Below the pieces are notes generated by a model. That model did not search any database and was not told where the DNA came from. It worked only from the letters and a program-made list of their open reading frames with translations. DNA of 64,000 nucleotides, from contig CALHAX010000002.1 of the NCBI GenBank assembly GCA_937931785.1, positions 53,797-117,796 on the forward strand, in the 5' to 3' direction. Both the position numbers and the translations under genes were made by a program. Origin of the DNA: an uncultured Hyphomicrobiaceae bacterium (GTDB lineage: Bacteria > Pseudomonadota > Alphaproteobacteria > Rhizobiales > CALHAX01). This document shows, piece after piece, positions 16,719-25,439 of the stretch. Numbering within the stretch: the first letter of the stretch is position 1; each line of letters opens with the position of its first letter.

Positions 16719-17009
16719 ATGATCTCATTACAGTTTGTTTTTATCCTCGCTCTTGGGGCCGTCGCGGGATGGTTTGCCGGACAAATCACCGGGCACAAGA
16801 GCAAGGGGTTCGCCGTCGACATGCTCATCGGTGTGGTTGGCGCTGCGCTTGCCACGCTCGTGTTGCCCGACTTTGTTGCCTGGGGACGGTTACCAGCAAT
16901 GTTTGCGGGGGCCGTGTTCTTCGCCAGCCTCATTTTGTTAATCACCCGCTTCTATCGCAAAGTGCGTATCGAGCGGCGTCGAGGATTGCCAAGCGCCATT
17001 CAAGCTTGA
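16719..17009 (+). CDS. GlsB/YeaQ/YmgE family (transglycosylase-associated) membrane protein
   Basis: The 96-residue protein is almost entirely hydrophobic, with three membrane segments: FVFILALGAVAGWFAGQI, a Gly-rich middle segment DMLIGVVGAALATLVL, and FAGAVFFASLILLI. It ends in the Arg-rich tail RKVRIERRRG. The GWFAGQI and IGVVGA motifs are typical of this stress-associated inner-membrane family of unknown function. Start ATG 16719 has a GGGGGG ribosome-binding site at 16706-16711; the ATG at 16704 is too close to that site and is rejected. Confidence 0.85.
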   Translation: MISLQFVFILALGAVAGWFAGQITGHKSKGFAVDMLIGVVGAALATLVLPDFVAWGRLPAMFAGAVFFASLILLITRFYRKVRIERRRGLPSAIQA

Positions 17010-17023
17010 AGAGCAGCGATGGA

Positions 17024-17725
17024 TTAGAGCTTTGAACGTGGCCGTGTCCATGTCGCGAGATAGTGCGCGATGGGGGTTGTGCGCTGATCGTCAAACACTT
17101 CGAACCCCTTCGGTTCCAGGCCGCATTGCGTGACCACTTCGAGTGTTTCACGAGGCAGCGGCCAGGGTGGTCCTGACGGTGCAGCACCGTTCTCGCGGGA
17201 CCTTGTGATGATGAGGAGCGTTCCGCCCGGGCTGACAAGCTTCGTGATGGCACGGATTGCGTCTTCGACACGGTCCTGCGGCATGGCTTGAAGATTGTAG
17301 GTTTCGTGCACCAGGTCGAATCGGCCATGCCATTCGTCCGGGAGATCAAAGACGTCTGCCTGCCGGAATTCGATCCCTGCCCCGGAAAACCGCCTTTCCG
17401 CCCACTCTGCTGCGGTTTTCGAGAGGTCGAATGCCGTGACCTTGTAACCTGAAGCCGCAAGGCATGCCGCATTGTCGCCGAGACCGCACCCGACATCGAT
17501 CGCAGAACGTCCTGCGCCGGGATTGTCCGCCAACCATTCATTCAGTTTGAACCGAGGCGCCGCAGTTTCCCACGGAATGAACTCCGACTTGCCCGCTGCC
17601 CGTTCATAGAGGGCTTCGAACCAACTGTCCGGGGTTACCGAGGCATCAGATTTCGCCTGGAGCTCGTTGGCCCAGCCGCGACCAATATCGCGCGGTGTCG
17701 GGGCAGTGGATTCTGGTGTATCCAT
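17024..17725 (-). CDS. Class I SAM-dependent methyltransferase
   Basis: The 233-residue protein has the SAM-binding motif I IDVGCGLGDNA, then the acidic end of strand 2 (VTAFDLS), the motif FRQADVFDLP, and a post-motif LVSPGGTLLII. The N-terminal SWFEALYERAAGKSEFIPW stretch is common to small-molecule or thiopurine-like methyltransferases. Substrate unknown. ATG 17725 overlaps the holC stop codon as TGATG, so translation is coupled to holC. The frame extends further upstream but would then run deep inside holC. Confidence 0.85.
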   Translation of the reverse strand: MDTPESTAPTPRDIGRGWANELQAKSDASVTPDSWFEALYERAAGKSEFIPWETAAPRFKLNEWLADNPGAGRSAIDVGCGLGDNAACLAASGYKVTAFDLSKTAAEWAERRFSGAGIEFRQADVFDLPDEWHGRFDLVHETYNLQAMPQDRVEDAIRAITKLVSPGGTLLIITRSRENGAAPSGPPWPLPRETLEVVTQCGLEPKGFEVFDDQRTTPIAHYLATWTRPRSKL

Positions 17726-18222
17726 CACGCTTTCTTCTCCCATCTGCCCTGCGGGCTTTGCTGCCAGTACGTCACGGAACACCCCGCATCGCGAGCGGTT
17801 TTCCATGTTGTGCGAGCATCGGCAAGTGCGCGTTCGTCATGGCCGTCAAAGAGGAAAATGGATCGCGTGAACGCGGTCAGATCTCCGGCGGCGGCACCAT
17901 CCACCAGAAATCGAACCTCTGCCCCGTTGGGAGTGTCCTGGGTTGTGGTCAGGAATACGGATTGCGCCGCTGGATCCCCTTCCGATGCCGTGCCATGTGC
18001 CAGAAAACTGGCCTGGGCGTACGTCCACAGGTGATCGTTGATGGCATCACAACGCTCTTCGGTTCCCGCTTGAACCACGGCGCGCCAACCCCGTTGACGT
18101 GTTTTCTCCAGCAGACTTGGCAAGACGTCTTCAAGACGCTGGCGCTCGAGATGGTAAAACCACACTTCCGGCGCAGTATCGGTCGCCACCGTATTTGTTT
18201 TCGATGGGGCGTCTTTACGCAT
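17725..18222 (-). CDS. holC: DNA polymerase III chi subunit-like protein (HolC)
   Basis: Chi links the clamp-loader complex to single-stranded DNA-binding protein. The core EVWFYHLERQRLEDVLPSLL, then GWRAVV, then the WTY and FLAHG segment, is the HolC pattern, in which the enzyme helps recognise the SSB tail. The 165-residue length is typical. In alphaproteobacteria holC often follows pepA, but here no pepA is present. ATG 18222 has AGGGGAG ahead. The SAM methyltransferase gene overlaps its stop by one base. Confidence 0.85.
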   Translation of the reverse strand: MRKDAPSKTNTVATDTAPEVWFYHLERQRLEDVLPSLLEKTRQRGWRAVVQAGTEERCDAINDHLWTYAQASFLAHGTASEGDPAAQSVFLTTTQDTPNGAEVRFLVDGAAAGDLTAFTRSIFLFDGHDERALADARTTWKTARDAGCSVTYWQQSPQGRWEKKA

Positions 18223-18486
18223 CAGCAATACTCCCCTGTTATCCCTCGCGGGTCGTTCACCGCACGTCTTTGCCCTCTGGCGAGTCCAGTGCAGCAAGCG
18301 CGTAAACGACACCTGCAGTTTGAACGTTACACGACAACTTGTTGTGCTATGTTCAGACTTGGTCAGCGCCTGTCAACGGCTGCTGACCTTTTGGGCCGGA
18401 GCGCGGCTGTCATCTCGGTTCACGGGGGACGGCCAGCGATCCGGCCCGCATCATTCTGCATTTTTCTTATCGTATAGATCGACTGG

Positions 18487-19836
18487 CTATTTGCTGTCGT
18501 ACGGGTTCTTGCCCTTGCGCAGGTTGAGACGGATGGGAACCCCGGGAATATCGAACTGGTCTCGCAAACTGTTAATCAGATACCGCACATAGGATGTGGG
18601 CAAATCATCTGGTCGAGAGCAAAAAACAACGAATGTCGGAGGCCTGGCGTGTGGTTGCGTCATGTAACGCAAACGCAGACGGCGTCCACTCGGTGCCGGC
18701 GGGGTGTGGGTTGCCACAGCATCTTCCAGGAAGCGGTTCAGCTGGCCCGTTGTCAAACGCTTGTTCCAGACCTCTTCGATAGACAGCACCGCGCCCATCA
18801 ATCGATCCAGCCCCTGCCCTGAAAGTGCCGACAGCGTAACGAATGGAACGCCGCGCACCTGAGGCAATAGCCGGTCCACCTCACGTCGCAATTCGGCGAG
18901 ATAGGCCCCTTTGTCGTCAACCGTATCCCACTTGTTGATGGCGATGACGAGCGCGCGCCCTTCTTCTGCCACCATGTGCGCAATCGTGAGGTCTTGTTTC
19001 TCCAGTGGGGCTGCTGCGTCGATGAGCAGGATAACGACCTCGGCAAATCGTACAGCGCGAAGCGCATCCGTGACGGAAAGTTTTTCGGCGACCTGCTGAA
19101 CGCGCGACTTTCGGCGCAAGCCCGCCGTATCCCACAAGCGGATGCGTCGTTCGTTCCAGACCAGTTCCGATTCAATGGAATCGCGCGTAATGCCCGCTTC
19201 GGGCCCCGTAATCATCCGCTCCTCACCGAGCAGGGCGTTGGTGAGAGTCGATTTCCCTGCGTTCGGACGACCGACGATGGCCACTTTCAGAGCGCGGTCT
19301 TCGTCGTCTTGCTCCCTGGCGATTTCTTCATTCAATGCCGCCGTCTCAAGCGCGTCCGAGAGTGCATCCCCAATATCTCCGACGCCGAGCCCGTGCTCTG
19401 CCGAAATCCCGACAGGATCTCCCATGCCAAGGCTGTAGGCTTCCAGCACGCCGTCCAGGCCACTCTGACCTTCGCACTTGTTGGCAAGCAACGTGACGGG
19501 CTTACCCGACTTGCGCACGAGCTTGGCAAACATTTCATCCGCCGGTGTCACGCCGACACGTGCGTCAATCACGAACAGGACATAGTCTGCATCCCGCACA
19601 GCTGTCTCTGTCTGCTCGCGCATGCGCTCCGTCACGCTGCCCGTTTCGGCATCTTCAAGACCGGCCGTATCGATGAGTGTGACGGTATGGCGATCAACTT
19701 CAGCAAAACCTTCACGTCGATCACGCGTCAGGCCAGGTGTCTTGTCGACGAGGGCGAGCCGACGCTTTGTCAGGCGGTTGAAAAGCGTGGACTTGCCTAC
19801 ATTCGGGCGTCCGACGATAGCGACCTTGAACGGCAT
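18487..19836 (-). CDS. der: Ribosome-assembly GTPase Der (EngA)
   Basis: An essential GTPase needed for 50S subunit assembly. The 449-residue protein has two tandem G domains (GRPNVGKST and, for the second, GRPNAGKST, each with DTAG and NKW/NKC motifs) and a C-terminal KH-like domain ending in RKGKNPY. Start ATG 19836 gives the canonical MPFKVAIVGRPNVGKS N-terminus. It lies last in the yfgM-bamB-der run, 114 nt after bamB, on the same strand. Confidence 0.97.
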   Translation of the reverse strand: MPFKVAIVGRPNVGKSTLFNRLTKRRLALVDKTPGLTRDRREGFAEVDRHTVTLIDTAGLEDAETGSVTERMREQTETAVRDADYVLFVIDARVGVTPADEMFAKLVRKSGKPVTLLANKCEGQSGLDGVLEAYSLGMGDPVGISAEHGLGVGDIGDALSDALETAALNEEIAREQDDEDRALKVAIVGRPNAGKSTLTNALLGEERMITGPEAGITRDSIESELVWNERRIRLWDTAGLRRKSRVQQVAEKLSVTDALRAVRFAEVVILLIDAAAPLEKQDLTIAHMVAEEGRALVIAINKWDTVDDKGAYLAELRREVDRLLPQVRGVPFVTLSALSGQGLDRLMGAVLSIEEVWNKRLTTGQLNRFLEDAVATHTPPAPSGRRLRLRYMTQPHARPPTFVVFCSRPDDLPTSYVRYLINSLRDQFDIPGVPIRLNLRKGKNPYDSK

Positions 19837-19950
19837 AGGGAAAAGCTGGCTCAGAAGATGTGTGGTTGAGCGGTTGGCGTAGGCCAATGACCGTCAGCGG
19901 GCAAGCGCCTTCGCATCATTGAGTTTCTGGATCAGTTCGACGCAGCATGC

Positions 19951-21297
19951 CTACCGTAGTGCAATCAGGCGTGCCTTGTCTGTCAGAATGTACATCTTCC
20001 CGCCCGCCACAACAGGGGCAATGAAGACCGGTTCACCGAGATCCAGGCTGCCGAGCACCCGGCCCGTGGCGGCATCCACACGCGCGAGCTTGCCCTTGCT
20101 TGAGACGAGCCAAAGCCGGCCGCCAGCAAGAACAGGACCGCTCCATTTGCCGTCTCCCGGCAATTTTGTTGCCCAGTGCATCGCACCCGACGCACGGTTC
20201 AGCGCCATGACACGTCCGCTGACATCGACGATATAGACCGCATCCCCTGCGACCCATGGGGTCTGGATGCTACGGATGCGCTTGGACCAGAGCCGCTCAC
20301 CCGATTGGCCCGAAGACGCGATCATTCGTCCTGCGTTCCCAACGGCGTAGACCGTCCCACCGGTGAGGACCGGACGTCCCGGGTTTCCGATCGCACCGAC
20401 AGATGAGCGGCTACGCGAACTTGCCAGAGAGTCTGTCCAGAGAGTTTCACCCGTTTCCGCATTCACTGCGAGCACTTCGCCCGAGAGATCAGGCACAATC
20501 ACCAGACCGTCGCCAACAGCCGGGCTGACATTGCTGAGAATACTTGCTTTCTGGGGTGCTCCGTCAAAGCGCCAGGCCGCACGTCCATCAAGCACAGACA
20601 GGGCGTGGAAGCGACCATCAATTGTGCTGACAAACACCTTGCCAGAGGCCACAGTCGGCGAATTCCGTGCCGGTGCGCCAAGATTGACTTCCCAGATTTT
20701 CTTTCCTGATCGCGCACTCAGTGCGACAACGGTGCCGAAGCCAGTCGCGGCGAAAACCTGTCCATCGGCTGCGGCCAACCCGCCACCGAATCCTTCTTCT
20801 GCGTTTTCGTGCTTTGGCGCCAAAGAAAAGCGCCAGGCCTTCTGCCCACCGGTCGCCGAGAACGCGGTAATCGCACCGTATGCGTCGAGCGTGTAGACCC
20901 GACCTTCGTAAACAATCGGACTTGCCGTCAGCTTGCCATAGGATGACGATCCGTTTCCTGCGCTGGCACGCCATATTGATTTCAGTGAGGCCTGGAGTTG
21001 CAGATGCCCCGGTGCGTTGTCCGCCGTTCCGCCAGGTTGCGACCAGCCAAGGTTGGCGACCTGTGCCGGCACGGCAATCGGTTGCGATGCGGCAGCCAGA
21101 TCACTTGAAAGACTGGCGTCACTTCCAAGAACAGAGAGCCGTTTGCCCGGCAGTTTCACCTCTTCCTGCTTGAAGGGATTGAGGGAGGCAAGATCAGGAA
21201 GCTTAGGCCCGCCAGAGCACCCGACCATGGCTCCAGCAACAATGACGCATGTGGCGGCTATCGTCGCCGACCGGGTGATCCGTTTCATGCTGTCCAT
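19951..21297 (-). CDS. bamB: Outer-membrane assembly lipoprotein BamB
   Basis: BamB supports folding of beta-barrel proteins in the outer membrane. The 448-residue protein has a lipoprotein signal with lipobox VGC (Cys27). It then carries eight-bladed PQQ-like propeller repeats, seen as recurring W-[AGK]-rich strands such as GETLWTDSL and GERLWSKRI and the strand GKVFVSTIDGRFHALS. ATG 21297 is preferred for its GGGGA site; 21288 is also possible. It sits between yfgM and der, as expected. Confidence 0.93.
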   Translation of the reverse strand: MDSMKRITRSATIAATCVIVAGAMVGCSGGPKLPDLASLNPFKQEEVKLPGKRLSVLGSDASLSSDLAAASQPIAVPAQVANLGWSQPGGTADNAPGHLQLQASLKSIWRASAGNGSSSYGKLTASPIVYEGRVYTLDAYGAITAFSATGGQKAWRFSLAPKHENAEEGFGGGLAAADGQVFAATGFGTVVALSARSGKKIWEVNLGAPARNSPTVASGKVFVSTIDGRFHALSVLDGRAAWRFDGAPQKASILSNVSPAVGDGLVIVPDLSGEVLAVNAETGETLWTDSLASSRSRSSVGAIGNPGRPVLTGGTVYAVGNAGRMIASSGQSGERLWSKRIRSIQTPWVAGDAVYIVDVSGRVMALNRASGAMHWATKLPGDGKWSGPVLAGGRLWLVSSKGKLARVDAATGRVLGSLDLGEPVFIAPVVAGGKMYILTDKARLIALR

Positions 21298-21408
21298 CTT
21301 ACATTCCCCAAAGTCCTGCGAACGCGTGTGATCACGCTGATCGCTCTCGATTTTGGTCCCAGTCAGCACGACAATCCGACCGCAACACGGCAGCCGCGTC
21401 AACGTGTA

Positions 21409-22152
21409 CTAATTCTGGGGCACGGTTGCATCCGATCCGGATGCTTTTTCAGGCGTTTTTGCCGTACTCTTGGGTACTGTTGCGGCAGGCGCTGCTTTTT
21501 CCGGTTCGACAAGCAAACTCAATATGACCTGCGCCCGCTGACGCAACGCACTGGTTGCTCCGTTGTCGACCAATATGTCCTGAAATATCTTTTCGGCCTC
21601 GGCTTTCTTGCCGTGTTTGTAAGCGGACAGACCCAGCAATTCACGTGCTGTATGACGCCACGACGTATCGCCTGCGGTCAGACCGGACAGACGCCCGTTC
21701 ATCTCATCGAACGAGGCTTCATCGACCCGCAGCATGGCGGCGCGCACCTTTGCGAAGGTCGCCAGGGATTTGTCTGCGTCAACGCCTTTGGCAAGCTTGT
21801 CGTACGCTGTAACAGCCTCAGTCGTTTTGCCGTTCTTTGCCAGATCGGCGGCGAGTCGGAACAAGGCGAGAGAGCGATAGCCCTTCGGACCGTCACTTGC
21901 CAATTCTTCAAGCACCTTGCGGGCCTCGTCGGACTTGCCATCCTGTTCCAGAACGACCGCCCCTTCAAAGCGAGCCCCGGCCTTGGCGGCCTCTTGTGCC
22001 TGCGTGTACTGCCAGAATTGCCACCCGGCCACGCCAAGGATGATGCCGACAGCAGCGGCCACAATCAGTGTTCCGTAACGGTTCCAGAGGTCAACAGCGC
22101 GTTCCTTGCGCATTTCCTCTTCGACTTCGCGGAATACGTCTCCATCGACCAT
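21409..22152 (-). CDS. YfgM-like tetratricopeptide-repeat membrane protein
   Basis: The 247-residue protein begins DVFREVEEEMRKERAVDLWNRYG, has one membrane helix (about residues 28-48, LIVAAAVGIILGVAGWQFW), and then a periplasmic TPR-like helical domain rich in Ala and Leu. This is the YfgM architecture: an ancillary SecYEG-associated protein, encoded before bamB and der. The C-terminal tail is Pro/Ala/Lys-rich. The bamB start lies 111 nt downstream, so the genes are probably co-transcribed. Confidence 0.9.
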   Translation of the reverse strand: MVDGDVFREVEEEMRKERAVDLWNRYGTLIVAAAVGIILGVAGWQFWQYTQAQEAAKAGARFEGAVVLEQDGKSDEARKVLEELASDGPKGYRSLALFRLAADLAKNGKTTEAVTAYDKLAKGVDADKSLATFAKVRAAMLRVDEASFDEMNGRLSGLTAGDTSWRHTARELLGLSAYKHGKKAEAEKIFQDILVDNGATSALRQRAQVILSLLVEPEKAAPAATVPKSTAKTPEKASGSDATVPQN

Positions 22153-22366
22153 AGTGTTTATTCAGCCCGTTTGCTTCGATCTGTGCCCGCTGGTCTGCCG
22201 TGTGGGCAGTGCGAACGCATCCGATCCAGTATTGGTAATCACCCATTTCATCTGGGCTATAGAGGCCCATCTGCGCAACCGCAAGCGATGCGCCATCGCG
22301 CAGCGACGGGACTGTTGAATTCCAATATTTTTCGTGAACGGCGTTTCCGGCCATTTCGTGACGCAT
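22091..22366 (-). CDS. Possible small protein between panB and yfgM (91 aa)
   Basis: An ATG 10 nt after the panB stop opens a 91-codon frame that fills the 224-nt gap and then overlaps the first 62 nt of yfgM. The middle (WNSTVPSLRDGASLAVAQMG, then YQYWIGCVRT) looks protein-like and has normal aromatic content. Against it: no strong ribosome-binding site, only moderate third-position GC, and a basic, low-quality tail inside yfgM. I do not recognise a family. Confidence 0.3.
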   Translation of the reverse strand: MRHEMAGNAVHEKYWNSTVPSLRDGASLAVAQMGLYSPDEMGDYQYWIGCVRTAHTADQRAQIEANGLNKHYGRWRRIPRSRRGNAQGTRC

Positions 22367-22376
22367 ACCGTGCACT

Positions 22377-23222
22377 CTACCCCTTGGATTTTGGTTTCCC
22401 GCTCTCACTCTTGAGCGCGTACGTGTGGGCCTGTTCCGGGAATGTTCTGGCACGCACTTCCTTCGAATACGCCTTGATCGCCCCTTCAATCGCTGCGCCG
22501 ACATTGCCAAATTCCTTGACGAATTTCGGTACGCGCGGACTCAGACCCAGCATATCTTCCATGACGAGGATTTGACCGTCGCATTGCGCGGACGCGCCAA
22601 TTCCTATGGTCGGGATCGCAATGGCGTCAGTGATTCGCGCAGCGAGCGGTTCAGCCATGGCTTCGAGGACGACAGAAAAGGCCCCTGCTTCTGAGACGGC
22701 GACGGCGTCCTCTTCGATCAGCTGCCACTGATCCTTTGTGCGGCCCTGGGTCTTGAACCCGCCAAGCACATTGATGGACTGCGGCGTGAGACCAATGTGC
22801 GCCATCACGGGAATGCCGCGCTGCACGAGGTAATCGATGGTTTCGGCCATGCGCGCCCCGCCCTCAAGCTTCACTGCGCCGCAGTCCGTTTCCTTCATGA
22901 CCTGAGCCGCGTTACGGAAGGCGACGGATGGGCTCTCCTCGTACGTTCCAAAGGGCATGTCGACGACGACGAGCGCTTGAGTTGATCCGCGCACCACCGC
23001 CTTGCCGTGCATGATCATGAGCTCAAGCGGTACCGGCACCGTGCTCTCGTAACCGTGCATCACCATACCAAGCGAATCTCCGACGAGGAGAAAATCCACG
23101 TGCGGGTCAGCCAACGCGGCCGTATGTGCGTGATAGGCGGTCAATGACACGATGGGCTCACCGCCCTTGCGTGCAAGGATTTCAGGGGCTGTCGTGCGTC
23201 GCACCTGTTTCTGAATGCTCAT
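22377..23222 (-). CDS. panB: 3-methyl-2-oxobutanoate hydroxymethyltransferase PanB
   Basis: Makes ketopantoate for pantothenate and CoA synthesis from alpha-ketoisovalerate and methylenetetrahydrofolate. The 281-residue protein has [25 protein letters not shown] (metal and substrate binding), VKLEGG, and [13 protein letters not shown], all standard PanB motifs. ATG 23222 is preferred over the much longer open frame, whose upstream part lies inside nnrU. It starts 8 nt after the nnrU stop, so the pair is one transcription unit. Confidence 0.96.
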   Translation of the reverse strand: MSIQKQVRRTTAPEILARKGGEPIVSLTAYHAHTAALADPHVDFLLVGDSLGMVMHGYESTVPVPLELMIMHGKAVVRGSTQALVVVDMPFGTYEESPSVAFRNAAQVMKETDCGAVKLEGGARMAETIDYLVQRGIPVMAHIGLTPQSINVLGGFKTQGRTKDQWQLIEEDAVAVSEAGAFSVVLEAMAEPLAARITDAIAIPTIGIGASAQCDGQILVMEDMLGLSPRVPKFVKEFGNVGAAIEGAIKAYSKEVRARTFPEQAHTYALKSESGKPKSKG

Positions 23223-23230
23223 GTTGCTGT

Positions 23231-23797
23231 TCAACCCACAAATGAAACGCCGATGAGAGCGCCGTGCCCCCACAAAATCATGCCTGCGTAGAGCGCAAGT
23301 CCCACCACCGTGGCAATCCCGTCGTTCAGCAAGGGGCCCGTTTTGGGCACAACGCCTTTCGCCCGCTGGCGGCGTTTGATGGAAATCAGATCGATCACGC
23401 CGTAGGCGAGGAAACTGCCAAAGAGCAGCAGGGATGCCAGATCGCCGTTCGCGATGAGGTGTGCGACGGCCCAGATCTTGACGGCCAGCAGCATGGGATG
23501 CGGGATCCACTGGCGGAGTTTCCCCGGTAGATAGGCTGAAACGAGGAGTGGAAAGACGGGCAGCATCAACAGAAATGTTGCGTGTATGCCCCATTCCGGC
23601 GGGTCCCACAGCGTCAGATGGGTTGCGGCTCCATAGCCACGCACCAGCAAGACAAGACCAACAAACGATGCCAGCGCGAAAAGTGCCTGATACATCACCA
23701 GCCCGATCTTATCGGCGATTGCCGTGCGCAGTTTCTGGATCATTGGCACCGCGTGCACCGCGAAAAAAATAATCAGGCCCGCTACCAGTTGTGTCAT
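23231..23797 (-). CDS. NnrU-family membrane protein
   Basis: The 188-residue protein has about five hydrophobic segments, starting [19 protein letters not shown]. Conserved His residues lie near membrane boundaries ([29 protein letters not shown]). This is the NnrU pattern, a family linked to nitrite/nitric-oxide reductase regulation in some bacteria and related to 15-cis-zeta-carotene isomerase (Z-ISO). The biochemical role here is not known. GGGAAACGC precedes ATG 23797. Confidence 0.88.
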   Translation of the reverse strand: MTQLVAGLIIFFAVHAVPMIQKLRTAIADKIGLVMYQALFALASFVGLVLLVRGYGAATHLTLWDPPEWGIHATFLLMLPVFPLLVSAYLPGKLRQWIPHPMLLAVKIWAVAHLIANGDLASLLLFGSFLAYGVIDLISIKRRQRAKGVVPKTGPLLNDGIATVVGLALYAGMILWGHGALIGVSFVG

Positions 23798-23893
23798 GCG
23801 TTTCCCGTTTCTTGACGATAGAGGCAGTTGCCGCGCACGGTATCGCCCGATGGACATGCGCGTCCAGTGTCCAGCATCGGAGACCGTGGCAAA

Positions 23894-24226
23894 ATGAACA
23901 TAGATCTGGACATCGCACGGCAGCGCCTCACCCAGCGGAAAGAGGAATTGGTGTCCCTCAGTGATATCTCTTCGGAGGCGCGGGATACGGTTGCTCTCGA
24001 CCAGCAATCGGTCGGCCGGTTGTCGCGCATGGATGCGATGCAGCAGCAGGCCATGGCGGCAGCCACCGAGCGGTCCCGGAATGCGGAACTCCAACGGATC
24101 GCGGCGGCCTTCGCGCGGATCGATGCCGACGAATATGGTGACTGCGAACGTTGCGGCGAGCAAATCCCCGACGCGCGCCTTGCAATTGATCCGAGTGTCT
24201 CGACCTGCATCGGGTGCGCGAAGTAG
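23894..24226 (+). CDS. DksA/TraR-type zinc-finger protein
   Basis: The 110-residue protein has an N-terminal helical region and a C-terminal C4 zinc finger: Cys84-X2-Cys87 and Cys105-X2-Cys108 in the pattern YGDCERCGEQIPDARLAIDPSV. This is the DksA/TraR signature. It is shorter than E. coli DksA and its coiled-coil tip lacks the acidic DxxDxA motif, so it may be a DksA paralogue that affects RNA polymerase differently. It is divergent from nnrU with 96 nt between the starts. ATG 23894 is chosen because it gives the conserved N-terminus. Confidence 0.88.
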   Translation: MNIDLDIARQRLTQRKEELVSLSDISSEARDTVALDQQSVGRLSRMDAMQQQAMAAATERSRNAELQRIAAAFARIDADEYGDCERCGEQIPDARLAIDPSVSTCIGCAK

Positions 24227-24388
24227 GCATTCCGTCGTCTCCCTAACGCTGTCAAAAGCCTTCAGACTCAGTTAAATTACTGCCAGAATTCCTTCCATTC
24301 GCAGGAAATGAGTTTATTCATTTTCGCTTCATGTCGCTGCGCTTATAGCAGAACACACACTTGGTGCACGACAGAGAGGAAAACCCCA

Positions 24389-25249
24389 ATGCAACCCATA
24401 TCTTTCATCAGACGCGCGCTCGCTGCCACGGCGCTCGCTGCAGCATGCCTCGCAACGGCGCCAGCGACTGCACAGGAGGATTACTCCTGGATCTCGACGA
24501 CCTACAATGACGAAGCGGATGGCGGACGTTATACCGCGGCGCTGACGCTTGGCGTGCCAGAAACCGACGACAGACAATTCCACTCAACATGCTCCCCCCG
24601 CGGGCAATCAACAGTCTTGGGTTATAACACCGGCAATCTTCCCAACGGTCGCCATGTGGTCGTGGACTTCTTTCAGAATGGACGCAACGTCTACTCAAAA
24701 TCCGCAACGGTCTACGCTGGTGCACATAGCGAAGCGATTTCCGGCGTCCTCTTTAATACGGAAGTGAACGACGGCCTCTGGGTTACACTCAAGCGTGGAC
24801 GTTCCATTCGGTATCGCATCCGTGGCCACAAGCGTGCGCGCATGACGTTGCGCGGGTCGTCACGTGCAATCGAAATCTACCGTCAGAACTGTCGAGCCAT
24901 TCAGACAGCCTCAAGCGGTGCCGGGACCTATAATGACGAAGACAATGAAGAGAACAATGTGTCCTCTGCGCGGAGTTGCCGTGACTTCGGTCGGGTCAAA
25001 TCCCGCAACTCGCAGCAACCGATCACGATCCGGTTCACAAATAACTCCGGGTCGCATCGCAGCGTGATGTGGATCGACTACAATGGCCAGCCGAAACATT
25101 ACCGGGATCTCGCAGCGGGTGAGTCCTATGCGCAGAAGACCTTTGTCGGCCATCCCTGGATGTTCACGGACGGTCCCGGTAACTGTAAGGAAATGTTCAC
25201 GCCGGTTTATGGAGCTGGCAACAATTTCGCAATCACATATGATGAATAG
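24389..25249 (+). CDS. Exported protein with a C-terminal VHL-type beta domain
   Basis: The 286-residue protein has a Sec signal peptide (about 1-28, cleavage after ATA), then a first beta-rich domain of about 140 residues that I do not recognise. A Asp/Glu/Asn linker near 185-196 follows. The final about 83 residues (204-286) resemble the human VHL beta domain closely: RFTNNSGSHRSVMWIDYNG, a Leu-Gly turn, GHPW and FTD. The pocket residues that bind hydroxyproline in pVHL (Tyr98, Ser111, His115, Trp117) align without gaps to Tyr238, Thr251, His255 and Trp257. The protein is presumably periplasmic or secreted, so its target is unknown. Six Cys residues in the mature part may form disulfides. 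A GAGG site precedes ATG 24389. Confidence 0.8.
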   Translation: MQPISFIRRALAATALAAACLATAPATAQEDYSWISTTYNDEADGGRYTAALTLGVPETDDRQFHSTCSPRGQSTVLGYNTGNLPNGRHVVVDFFQNGRNVYSKSATVYAGAHSEAISGVLFNTEVNDGLWVTLKRGRSIRYRIRGHKRARMTLRGSSRAIEIYRQNCRAIQTASSGAGTYNDEDNEENNVSSARSCRDFGRVKSRNSQQPITIRFTNNSGSHRSVMWIDYNGQPKHYRDLAAGESYAQKTFVGHPWMFTDGPGNCKEMFTPVYGAGNNFAITYDE

Positions 25250-25262
25250 AAAACTTGAGTAC

Positions 25263-25280
25263 GGCGGAGAATTCTCCGCC
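25263..25280 (+). terminator. Palindromic terminator hairpin after the VHL-type gene
   Basis: GGCGGAGAATTCTCCGCC is an 18-nt perfect palindrome, 13 nt after the stop codon at 25249. It is followed by GCACTTCTTGTT. A hairpin with a GAATTC apex is likely; termination strength is moderate given the broken T-run. Confidence 0.6.
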
Positions 25281-25439
25281 GCACTTCTTGTTCTGCAGTC
25301 ACGGATGAAAAGATGATATCGCTGCGCTGATCGTATTAGATTTACACGGCGGGCACGCACGACGGTCACGCCGTCGCCATCCACACCAATCGCAACCGAA
25401 TCCTTGTGCCACGGTGCCCGATTCCGCATGCTCTGACGC

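Noticed and set aside
18223..18486. Small gene between der and holC
   Set aside because: No frame with a start site and protein-like content; probably the holC promoter and the der 3' region.
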